This document shows, piece by piece, positions 16,086 through 22,864 of a stretch of 32,716 nucleotides of DNA. Positions within the stretch are counted from its first letter, which is position 1. Each line of letters starts with the position of its first letter. The translations under genes were made by a program, and so were the position numbers. Below the pieces are notes generated by a model, which was not told the origin of the DNA, searched no databases, and saw only the letters and a list, made by a program, of their open reading frames with translations. The DNA comes from Planctomycetota bacterium (GTDB lineage Bacteria > Planctomycetota > Brocadiia > Brocadiales > Brocadiaceae), in assembly GCA_030837315.1 (NCBI GenBank), contig JAUPKS010000229.1, positions 1 through 32,716 of the forward strand. The letters run 5' to 3'.

Positions 16086-17738
16086 ATGGAAAGTTTAAAC
16101 CAAAAAGTCAAGCAGCTTGTACAAAAAGGCAAAGAGAAGGGCTATTTAACATACGAAGAACTGAACGATATGTTGCCCGATGATGCTGATATTTCTCCCG
16201 AAAAAATTGATGATATTCTAATGATGCTGGATGAATTGGGCATCGATTTGATCGACGAAACAGAGGTTGAAAGTCGTGATGTCGTTGAGGCAGAAGAGGG
16301 AGAACCATACCCGGAAGTAGATTTGGAGTTTGGTGAAGTTCCAACAATTACAGAAAAGATCGACGACCCTGTTCGTATGTATCTTACCCAGATGGGTGAA
16401 ATTCCTTTGCTTACCCGCGATGAAGAGATCATGCTCGCGAAAAAGATAGAAATTACACGAAAGAGATTTTTGAAGAAGGTATTGCATTCCGATCTCTCAT
16501 TGGCGACCTGTTTAAAGATATTGGAGGACGTAAACAATGGGGAGCTATCGTTCGACCGTACCCTGAAGGTAGATGCAATGGTCGAGAATTGCAAGGACGA
16601 AATATTAGGACACTTTCCGAGAAGTGCCAAAATCCTAAAATCGCTCCTCCAAAAAAACAAAGACGATTACCTGCGCGCGAAACGGAAACAGACTTCCGAA
16701 AAAGAAAAAATAAAGCTTCTCCGAACAATCCGGAATAGAAGACGAAAAGGTATAGATCTGCTCGAAGAAATCAATGTTCGCACAAAACGCATACAACCCA
16801 TGCTGAAAAAACTCCAAGAGGCTATTCTTGAAATGGAAGATCTGGAAAAGCAGCTGATAGAGAGCAAAAATCGTTCTAAATCCAATGGCCAGCACAAAGA
16901 ATTGGAGTCTCAATTCGCAAAGCTGGAAGAGTTAGTACTCGAATCTTCTAAAAGTTTGAAACGGCGTATAGAATCTGTTGAAAATATTTACAAAGAGCAC
17001 GAATCTGCCAAGCGAAAGCTTTCTGGTGCAAATCTACGACTGGTGGTAAGTATCGCAAAAAAGTACCGGAACCGCGGATTGAGCTTTCTTGATTTAATTC
17101 AGGAGGGTAATACAGGTCTTATGCGTGCCGTGGACAAATATGAATACCGGCGGGGATACAAATTCAGCACGTATGCCACGTGGTGGATACGTCAGGCAAT
17201 TACTCGTTCGATTGCCGACCAGGCAAGAACGATACGCATCCCCGTGCACATGATCGAGACCATGAGCAAGATCAGAAATGTTTCAAAGAAACTTTTACAA
17301 GAAAAAGGACGTGAACCAACGATAGAAGAGATTGCAAAAGAAGTAAAGATCACCGTAGGAGAAGCACGACGCGTCCTCAAGATATCTCGACACCAAATCT
17401 CGCTGGATCGGCCTGTCGGCGAAAGTGAGGACAGTTCCTTCGGCGATTTTATCGAGGATGAAAAGGCAGAATCTCCCGTATCTGCCGCAACCCAGGAGAT
17501 GTTGAAAGATAAGATTGAGAATGTATTGGAAACGTTAACGTATCGCGAAAGAGAAATAATTAAACTTCGTTACGGTATCGGCGACGGTTACACATATACT
17601 CTTGAAGAAGTTGGAAAGATTTTTAAGGTCACAAGGGAACGGGTAAGACAGATTGAGGCAAAAGCAGTGCGAAAATTGCAGCATCCGATCAGAAGCCGCA
17701 AACTTGAAGGATTCCTAGACGGAATCGCTGCGGACTGA
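16086..17738 (+). CDS. rpoD: Housekeeping RNA polymerase sigma factor RpoD (sigma-70)
   Basis: Primary sigma factor of 550 residues. Region 1.1 (about 1-75), region 1.2 ([21 protein letters not shown], 94-114), a charged coiled-coil-like non-conserved region (about 130-310), region 2 from [15 protein letters not shown] (313-327) through the -10-reading segment [20 protein letters not shown] (363-382), region 3 (about 385-460) and region 4 with the -35-reading helix-turn-helix ([20 protein letters not shown], 505-524) are all present. GAGGAGG precedes the ATG by about ten bases. The 103-base gap after dnaG has no clear terminator, so co-transcription with dnaG is likely. Its expected TTGACA/TATAAT specificity agrees with the consensus promoters found at 14115, 19272 and 31747 in this window. 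Confidence 0.97.
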   Translation: MESLNQKVKQLVQKGKEKGYLTYEELNDMLPDDADISPEKIDDILMMLDELGIDLIDETEVESRDVVEAEEGEPYPEVDLEFGEVPTITEKIDDPVRMYLTQMGEIPLLTRDEEIMLAKKIEITRKRFLKKVLHSDLSLATCLKILEDVNNGELSFDRTLKVDAMVENCKDEILGHFPRSAKILKSLLQKNKDDYLRAKRKQTSEKEKIKLLRTIRNRRRKGIDLLEEINVRTKRIQPMLKKLQEAILEMEDLEKQLIESKNRSKSNGQHKELESQFAKLEELVLESSKSLKRRIESVENIYKEHESAKRKLSGANLRLVVSIAKKYRNRGLSFLDLIQEGNTGLMRAVDKYEYRRGYKFSTYATWWIRQAITRSIADQARTIRIPVHMIETMSKIRNVSKKLLQEKGREPTIEEIAKEVKITVGEARRVLKISRHQISLDRPVGESEDSSFGDFIEDEKAESPVSAATQEMLKDKIENVLETLTYREREIIKLRYGIGDGYTYTLEEVGKIFKVTRERVRQIEAKAVRKLQHPIRSRKLEGFLDGIAAD

Positions 17739-17828
17739 CAGAAGAGACAGACTACAAACGGCTTCCCATGGTGATAACCGGTGGTTTGTCCCCTTTGATG
17801 CGCACAAAATTATGCTTAAGAGGAATCT

Positions 17829-18563
17829 ATGAATGAAAGGATAGAGGTACTACGGAGGTTGCAATTAATAGATACAAAATTGAAAAGGCTGGAAGGCGAT
17901 AAACTCTACCGAGGTTATGATGTTCAAAAGAAGCAAAACCAAACCCATCAAAAAAAGACTGAATTATCTAAACTAAGTGAAGAGATAAAGACCTTTCACA
18001 AGAACACCACTCTTAAGGAACTTGACTTAAAAAGCATGGAGGTAGAGATCAATAAGTTGCGACTCCAGATGAATCAAGTTAAAACGAACAAGGAATACAG
18101 CGCAACAAAAACAGAAATTGGAGGAAAGGAAGCGAACAAGTCCGTTCTGGAAGATGAAATCCTGGGAATGATGGCGAAGTATGAGGAAATGAAGCAGAGA
18201 TACAAATCATTCGAAAACGAGATTGAACATGAAAATACGCAATTAAAAGAGCTCCAGAAACAGGTGGATGCTGATATGAAAGCAACAGATGCTGAAATAA
18301 ATGAACTGAAAAAAAAGCGCGACAACTATGCATCCATGTTAGACTCAGATGCCTTACAAGAGTATAATCGGTTAGTAAGCCATAAAGATGCAGTGGCTGT
18401 AGTTAATGTTGTTAACAAGGTATGCCAAGGCTGTTTCATGTCCATAACAGCACAGACGCTTAACCAGCTTATGTCAGGTAAAAATCTTACCTTCTGTCAT
18501 AGCTGCGGCCGGATTTTGTATTTGGAGAGCGGCAACGAAGAGCTGGAGGATGACACAAAGTAG
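17829..18563 (+). CDS. Coiled-coil C4 zinc-ribbon protein (CT398-like)
   Basis: A 244-residue cytoplasmic protein. Residues about 10-185 are rich in Lys, Glu and Gln with heptad-like hydrophobic spacing, predicting a long helical hairpin. The C-terminus is a zinc ribbon with cysteines C199, C202 (CQGC) and C223, C226 (CHSC), the latter in FCHSCGRILY. This matches the CT398/YbgI-adjacent family of small zinc-ribbon proteins, whose chlamydial member has been linked to sigma-54 and the secretion apparatus; the exact function is not settled. RBS GAGGA lies before the ATG. The gene is placed between rpoD and rnpB, and its stop codon falls inside the predicted first helix of the RNase P RNA. A similar pairing of this family with rnpB is known in other phyla, notably Actinobacteria. 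Confidence 0.82.
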   Translation: MNERIEVLRRLQLIDTKLKRLEGDKLYRGYDVQKKQNQTHQKKTELSKLSEEIKTFHKNTTLKELDLKSMEVEINKLRLQMNQVKTNKEYSATKTEIGGKEANKSVLEDEILGMMAKYEEMKQRYKSFENEIEHENTQLKELQKQVDADMKATDAEINELKKKRDNYASMLDSDALQEYNRLVSHKDAVAVVNVVNKVCQGCFMSITAQTLNQLMSGKNLTFCHSCGRILYLESGNEELEDDTK

Positions 18564-18966
18564 ACAAGGCGGTCGTCGGTTTTCACTATTCTTGTGAGAA
18601 TAGTAAGGAACGGGAGGAAAGTCCGAGCTCCACAGGACGCAGTGCTCCGTAACGCGGAGTCCCGGCAACGGGAAGGAAAGTGCAACAGAAAATATACCGT
18701 CCCGGTTATTTTATGGGATAAGGGTGAAATGGCGGGGTCATTTCCCTGTTGAAGACATACAGGGACAAGCATAGACTTAATGTAAGAGCCCACCGCTCCG
18801 GTGGCGACACCGGAGGCATGGCAAACCCCACTGGGAGAAAGGCTAAATAGGGAGGGATGAAGTGGTCCGCTTCGTTAATACTTCTGGGTAAGCCGTTTGA
18901 TCTCGCTGGCAACAACGAGACTAGATAAATGATCGTCCACGACAGAACTCGGCTTACTGTCTACTT
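18558..18966 (+). ncRNA. rnpB: RNase P RNA (type A)
   Basis: Catalytic RNA that trims the 5' leader from pre-tRNAs. Conserved elements are visible in order: GGGAGGAAAGTCCGAGCTCC (from 18612; P4 5' strand and region I), GGAAGGAAAGTGCAACAGAA (from 18671; regions II/III), GGCAAACCCCACTGGGAGAA leading into GGCTAAATAGG (from about 18819; region IV), and ACAGAACTCGGCTTAC (18942-18957; region V, P4 3' strand). The ends are set by a perfect 9-base P1 helix, AAGTAGACA (18558-18566) with TGTCTACTT (18958-18966). The 5' end overlaps the last six bases of the zinc-ribbon gene including its TAG stop. A strong hairpin terminator begins six bases after the 3' end. Confidence 0.95.
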
Positions 18967-18971
18967 AAAAA

Positions 18972-19011
18972 CAAAACCCCTCCGAGAACAATTGTTCACG
19001 GAGGGGTTTTG
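18972..19011. terminator. Strong bidirectional hairpin terminator
   Basis: CAAAACCCCTCCG (18972-18984) pairs perfectly with CGGAGGGGTTTTG (18999-19011). The loop is itself a palindrome, GAACAATTGTTC (18986-18997), so the stem can extend past an A/A mismatch. On the plus strand it ends rnpB and is followed by a mixed T-rich run; on the minus strand it is followed by five Ts and would end the transcript of the short gene at 19096-19185. Confidence 0.9.
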
Positions 19012-19025
19012 CATTTCTTTCGATC

Positions 19026-19091
19026 CATGTTGAATTACATCAAGAAATAACCATATCTCATCATACCGAACTATCTGAGACATTCAACATG
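19026..19091. repeat. 10-base inverted repeat with 46-base spacer
   Basis: CATGTTGAAT (19026-19035) is the exact reverse complement of ATTCAACATG (19082-19091). A smaller nested pair TCTCA/TGAGA lies within. It sits just downstream of the stop codon of the short minus-strand gene, before the bidirectional terminator, so it would form a stem-loop in that gene's 3' untranslated region. There is no T tract, so it is not an ordinary terminator; a stability or regulatory element is possible. Confidence 0.5.
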
Positions 19092-19095
19092 CCAC

Positions 19096-19185
19096 TTATT
19101 TCTTTTTTCCCTTCTCTCCTGCCTTTCCCTTTTCCGATTCCCCCTTCTTTTTTCCGGGATTATGTTTCGCACATGTCGTACACAT
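19096..19185 (-). CDS. Very small Cys/Lys-rich protein (29 residues), unknown
   Basis: Minus-strand ATG at 19183-19185 opens a 29-codon frame ending in TAA. The product starts MCTTCAKHNPGKKK and continues GESEKGKAGEKGKKK. A Cys-x2-Cys pair sits at positions 2 and 5 and His at 8, followed by a highly basic, unstructured tail of Lys, Gly and Glu. Support for a real gene: AAGGGGGTG (one mismatch to the ideal ribosome site) lies four bases before the ATG, a promoter with an exact TATAAT -10 lies about 60 bases upstream, and a bidirectional terminator lies downstream. The gene is too short for usual annotation cut-offs. A metal- or nucleic-acid-binding peptide is conceivable from composition alone; I recognise no family. 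Confidence 0.6.
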   Translation of the reverse strand: MCTTCAKHNPGKKKGESEKGKAGEKGKKK

Positions 19186-19220
19186 ATAACACCCCCTTAT
19201 TCTTTTCAAAAAAACACTGA

Positions 19221-19272
19221 TTACAATAAAATACGATTGTAAATTATATTACATTAACTCCTTTTTTTGCAA
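19221..19272 (-). promoter_or_regulatory. Promoter and possible operator for the 29-residue gene
   Basis: On the minus strand TTGCAA (19267-19272) and a perfect TATAAT (19243-19248) are 18 bases apart. Immediately downstream, across the expected start of transcription, is a 7-base inverted repeat TTACAAT/ATTGTAA (19221-19227 and 19236-19242), which could be an operator or a 5'-end hairpin. Transcription would start near 19236, about 50 bases before the short gene. Confidence 0.65.
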
Positions 19273-19391
19273 ACATTCTTCCCCACACCAGACAAAACTA
19301 CCCAGTCTAATCTAAAATTAATAAAAGCGAAAGAAAGTTACCATTGCGCCAGCGTTTGCGCAAAAACTTACCTATTGTTTTACAGCAAGGA

Positions 19392-19937
19392 CTAACGAGA
19401 TGTTGATTCTATAACCTGTATACCGCTTTCGAATGCTTTTTTATTAATGGCAAACAAATCCCCCTTTTTCCCTTTTAGCATCGCCTGTAACTGATCCAAA
19501 ATAAGATTGGCAGAAAATAGCTTTTTAATTGCGAGATAGGCACCCATCATAACGATATTCGAGACCAGCACATTACCCAATTTGCTTGCGATCTCTGTTG
19601 CCTGAACTTTGTAGATTGTTGCGTCAGGTGGATTATTCACTTTAATCATGGAGGTATTCAAGAGAAGTAATCCATTGGGTTTTAACATCCCTTTAAATTT
19701 TTGATAGGAAGGTTGATTCATAATAATAAGGGTGTCAGCTTCTTCGATAATAGGAGAGAAAATCTCTTCGTTCGAAACGATCAGGTGATAGACGGCCGTT
19801 CCACCCCTCACTTCAGTACCATAGGAAGGAAAATACGTTACCTGTTTACCTTCAGCAATGGCTGCTTGTGCAAGTAATTTCCCCAGGAGCATCATCCCCT
19901 GTCCACCAAAACCTGCCAAGATTATTTTTTCAATCAT
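19392..19937 (-). CDS. 2-oxoacid:ferredoxin oxidoreductase, gamma subunit
   Basis: A 181-residue subunit of the POR/KOR/VOR gamma family. The N-terminal ILAGFGGQGMMLLGKLLAQA (5-24) and the segment TYFPSYGTEVRGGTAVYHLI are the family hallmarks; the latter lies by the coenzyme A site. It is the last gene of the oxidoreductase cluster, three bases after the beta subunit gene, and the last of the twelve-gene minus-strand block. A hairpin-forming sequence at 19344-19363 lies after the stop but lacks a T tract. Substrate specificity is not determined by this subunit. Confidence 0.92.
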   Translation of the reverse strand: MIEKIILAGFGGQGMMLLGKLLAQAAIAEGKQVTYFPSYGTEVRGGTAVYHLIVSNEEIFSPIIEEADTLIIMNQPSYQKFKGMLKPNGLLLLNTSMIKVNNPPDATIYKVQATEIASKLGNVLVSNIVMMGAYLAIKKLFSANLILDQLQAMLKGKKGDLFAINKKAFESGIQVIESTSR

Positions 19938-19940
19938 AAA

Positions 19941-20687
19941 CTAATTTTTTTGTTCCCAGTTTTTTATCACCCCAAGCGGGAAGGTTCTGGACATTTCTTC
20001 ATCAATGTGTCTCATCGCTTCATTGGCATCCATTCTCCAGTAAATCGGGCAAGGTGATAGAATTTCTATCAGGGAAAATCCCTTTTTCTCAATCTGTGTT
20101 TTAAATCCTTTTTCAATAGCTTTTTTTGTCTTTCGAATATTTTCCGGTGAGGAGAGGCTGACTCTTTCAAGGTAACTAGTCCCATCCAGTACCGCCAGCA
20201 GTTCACACACACGGATGGGATGTCCATAATTTGCCATATCTCTCCCCGCAGGCGTAGTGGCCGTTTTCTGCCCCAATAAGGTCGTTGGTGCCATTTGTCC
20301 ATTTGTCATGCCGTAAACGGCATTATTAACAAAGATGAATGTAATATTCTCTCCTCTATTGGCAGCATGAATGATTTCTGCGGTCCCAATTGCTGCCAGA
20401 TCACCGTCTCCTTGATAGGCAAAAACGATATGATCCGGATGGACTCTTTTGATGCCCGTAGCAACTGCTGGCGGACGACCATGTGCAGCTTCACACATAT
20501 CAATATCAAGATAATTATAGGCGAGCACAGCACATCCTACCGGTGCCAGCCCTATGGTTTTCCCCCGAATGCCCCATGCATCAATAATTTCAGCAATGAG
20601 CCTCAGGACAATTCCGTGTCCACAACCTGGACAAAAATGTGTTGCCGTATCGATAAATGCTTTTGGTTTTTCATAGAGCGATTGCAT
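19941..20687 (-). CDS. 2-oxoacid:ferredoxin oxidoreductase, beta (thiamine diphosphate-binding) subunit
   Basis: A 248-residue subunit holding thiamine diphosphate and Mg2+. It has FCPGCGHGIVLRLIAEI (18-34), GCAVLAYNY, the cofactor motif GDGDLAAIGTAEIIHAANR (93-111) and NNAVYGMTNGQMAPTT (121-136). The TTPAGRD segment followed by YGHPIRVCELL fits the KorB/VorA-type beta subunits rather than the longer pyruvate enzymes. One base separates it from the alpha subunit gene, and the gamma gene follows after three bases, so the subunits are translated together. The enzyme oxidatively decarboxylates a 2-oxoacid to its acyl-CoA (or runs in reverse for CO2 fixation) with ferredoxin. Confidence 0.94.
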   Translation of the reverse strand: MQSLYEKPKAFIDTATHFCPGCGHGIVLRLIAEIIDAWGIRGKTIGLAPVGCAVLAYNYLDIDMCEAAHGRPPAVATGIKRVHPDHIVFAYQGDGDLAAIGTAEIIHAANRGENITFIFVNNAVYGMTNGQMAPTTLLGQKTATTPAGRDMANYGHPIRVCELLAVLDGTSYLERVSLSSPENIRKTKKAIEKGFKTQIEKKGFSLIEILSPCPIYWRMDANEAMRHIDEEMSRTFPLGVIKNWEQKN

Positions 20688-20688
20688 A

Positions 20689-21780
20689 TCACCTTACCTC
20701 GGCTAAGTGTAATAATGTATTGGCTGCCCGGTTATCGGGCACGATTTCCACTATTTTTTTGATTACTTCCGAAGATGTAGGAACCCCACCACCCGTCCTT
20801 CCATAAAAATGAACTGGACATCTCCCTTCTACCGTAAGTCTTACATCCTCAACCATCTGCCCGGCACTCATCTCAACCGTTAAGATACACCGCACCTTTT
20901 CTGATATCTTTCGAATAATCTCTTTCGGAAATGGCCATAAGGTAATGGGACGTATCAGACCAACCCTAAATTCAAGCTGTCGGCTCTTTTTTACAACCTC
21001 TCTGCATACCCGTGCCGATGTCCCATAAGCGACCAATATAACATCCGCTTTATGAATATTAACCGCCTCATAACGAACTTCATGCTCTTCTATTGTTTTA
21101 TATTTTCTCTGCAAGTGGGCATTGAACTCTTCCAACTGACCTTTCACCGGATAAAAAGATTTTATAATATTCCTCTTTCTTCCTTCTGCGCCTGTGAGCG
21201 ACCAAGCTTTCTGCGGGAAATTCTTTTTCAATTTTTTATGAAATTCCACTGGTTCCATTAATTGGCCGACCTGTGCGTCTCCTAAGACCATGACGGGATT
21301 TCGATATTTATCAGCAAGATCAAAGGCGTCGTAGACAAGATCGGCCATCTCCTGGACAGAACTGGGTGCAAGCACTATGGTATGGTAATCACCATGCCCA
21401 CCACCCTTCACCGCCTGAAAATAGTCTGCCTGTGATGCGGAAATATCACCCAATCCAGGTCCTCCCCGCTGTATATTGACAATTACACAAGGCAGTTCAC
21501 TCCCTGCCAGATAGGAAATTCCTTCTTGCTTCAAACTAATGCCAGGACTTGAAGAGGATGTCATTGTACGCCCACCTGCCGCCGCACTCCCATGGACCAT
21601 ACTAATGGCTGCAATCTCACTCTCTGCCTGAATAAAAGCACCGCCAACCTGAGGCATTCTTACTGACATATAATTGATAAGTTCATTCTGAGGAGTAATA
21701 GGATACCCATAATAATACCTACAACCCGCTACAATAGCTGCTTCCGCAGCGGCTTCATTTCCGGTCAATAACTGTTTCAT
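20689..21780 (-). CDS. vorB: 2-oxoacid:ferredoxin oxidoreductase, alpha subunit (VorB type)
   Basis: A 363-residue subunit. It opens MKQLLTGNEAAAEAAIVAGC, then has YYGYPITPQNELINYMS (23-39), QAESEIAAISMVHGSAAAGG, the TSSSSPGISLKQEGISYLAG stretch and GGPGLGDISASQADYFQAVK. These match the alpha subunits annotated as VorB (3-methyl-2-oxobutanoate:ferredoxin oxidoreductase), though the closely similar KorA proteins act on 2-oxoglutarate, and the sequence alone does not settle the substrate. It follows the ferredoxin-like subunit gene by 47 bases, giving the order ferredoxin, alpha, beta, gamma common to four-subunit enzymes. In an anaerobe this provides or consumes reduced ferredoxin, which the Nfn enzyme encoded at 9802 can exchange with NAD(P)H. 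Confidence 0.92.
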   Translation of the reverse strand: MKQLLTGNEAAAEAAIVAGCRYYYGYPITPQNELINYMSVRMPQVGGAFIQAESEIAAISMVHGSAAAGGRTMTSSSSPGISLKQEGISYLAGSELPCVIVNIQRGGPGLGDISASQADYFQAVKGGGHGDYHTIVLAPSSVQEMADLVYDAFDLADKYRNPVMVLGDAQVGQLMEPVEFHKKLKKNFPQKAWSLTGAEGRKRNIIKSFYPVKGQLEEFNAHLQRKYKTIEEHEVRYEAVNIHKADVILVAYGTSARVCREVVKKSRQLEFRVGLIRPITLWPFPKEIIRKISEKVRCILTVEMSAGQMVEDVRLTVEGRCPVHFYGRTGGGVPTSSEVIKKIVEIVPDNRAANTLLHLAEVR

Positions 21781-21827
21781 GATAGATATGCCCCAAGCAA
21801 ATTGTCTTTATAAATAACGTTTATCAT

Positions 21828-22031
21828 TTAATTATAAATCTCTATTGCTACGTCCGGACACATTATTGCGCATTTCTTACAACCATCACATTCTGCATCC
21901 TCCCTGAACTTAACCGGATGCAACCCGTAATCGTTTATGGTATCGGATATTACTAACGATTTGTTATGACATACAGGGACACAGAGAAGGCATCCCTTAC
22001 AATAATTTTCTTTTATTCTAATTACGGCCAT
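21828..22031 (-). CDS. 2-oxoacid:ferredoxin oxidoreductase, delta (2x[4Fe-4S] ferredoxin) subunit
   Basis: A 67-residue ferredoxin-like subunit with two complete cluster motifs: C11-x2-C14-x2-C17-x3-C21 and C48-x2-C51-x2-C54-x3-C58, each followed by a partner Pro or Asn/Asp. It carries electrons from the thiamine site of the beta subunit to free ferredoxin. The ATG lies inside the 3' end of the NAD kinase gene (14-base overlap), which indicates translational coupling. Its presence makes this a four-subunit enzyme. Confidence 0.94.
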   Translation of the reverse strand: MAVIRIKENYCKGCLLCVPVCHNKSLVISDTINDYGLHPVKFREDAECDGCKKCAIMCPDVAIEIYN

Positions 22032-22860
22032 AATTCGGCAGTCCTCCCCAATTCAATTTTTCACGCAATACACCATAAAACGTCCGCGTGCCAGTATCAA
22101 TCATCTGAACCTCGGTATCCGACTTCTCCACCTGTATTTTGTCGCCCATCTCCAATTCCGTAAAGACCTGACCATCTACCGTAAAACCGGTACCGTTTAA
22201 TTGAGATAAGATTTCCATCTCAATCTTTACATCCGCAGAAACTACTAACGGCCGATTCGTAAGGGTGTGCGGACATATCGGCACAATGATAAACGCATTT
22301 AAATCAGGCGTTAAAATTGGCCCGCCCGCAGACAATGAATGTGCAGTAGAACCTAAAGGGGTCGATATGATTAAACCATCAGCCCGGTATGTTGCCACAT
22401 CTTCTCCGTTAATATTCAATTTGATGGAGATCAACCTTGACAAGGACGAACGGGAGATCACCGCTTCATTAATACCCATCGATTCGTTTATCGTTTTTCC
22501 TGCACGCTCAACGCGGGATAACAGGAGCATCCTTTTGCGCACCTGATAGTTTCCCGTAAATATTTTTTCTAAAGAGGCGCATACATCCTTTTCCGTAATC
22601 TCTGCCAAAAAACCAAATCTTCCCATGTGTACACCTATGATCGGTATTTGATTTCTTCCGAGCCCCCGACACGTTGAAAGAATCGCCCCATCTCCTCCAA
22701 ACACTACGGCAATTTCTGCCCCCATCTTTTCAATCTTCTTCCCTTTCGACACATCAAGAATTTCAGCAACCACGTGCTTATCCAACCATGGCTTTAAACC
22801 AAAAATCGTGTCGTAAATCATTTTCTTGCTTAAATCGCCGAGAACCAGAATCTTTTTCAT
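22018..22860 (-). CDS. nadK: NAD kinase
   Basis: Phosphorylates NAD to NADP in the cytoplasm. The 280-residue product (start MKKILVLGDLS) has the GGDG motif (55-58, VVFGGDGAILSTCRG), the conserved Asn-Glu pair (131-132, GINEAVISR), and the Gly/Ser-rich GLIISTPLGSTAHSLSAGGP (162-181). The frame extends upstream to 22908 but that region overlaps the end of dxs; starting at ATG 22860 leaves a clean four-base gap and matches the family N-terminus. Its 3' end overlaps the ferredoxin subunit gene. The product NADP is a substrate of the Nfn transhydrogenase encoded in this window. Confidence 0.95.
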   Translation of the reverse strand: MKKILVLGDLSKKMIYDTIFGLKPWLDKHVVAEILDVSKGKKIEKMGAEIAVVFGGDGAILSTCRGLGRNQIPIIGVHMGRFGFLAEITEKDVCASLEKIFTGNYQVRKRMLLLSRVERAGKTINESMGINEAVISRSSLSRLISIKLNINGEDVATYRADGLIISTPLGSTAHSLSAGGPILTPDLNAFIIVPICPHTLTNRPLVVSADVKIEMEILSQLNGTGFTVDGQVFTELEMGDKIQVEKSDTEVQMIDTGTRTFYGVLREKLNWGGLPNYGRN

Positions 22861-22864
22861 TCGC

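Noticed and set aside
19344-19363. TTGCGC/GCGCAA hairpin after the gamma subunit gene as terminator
   Set aside because: The stem is only six bases and no T tract follows on the minus strand.
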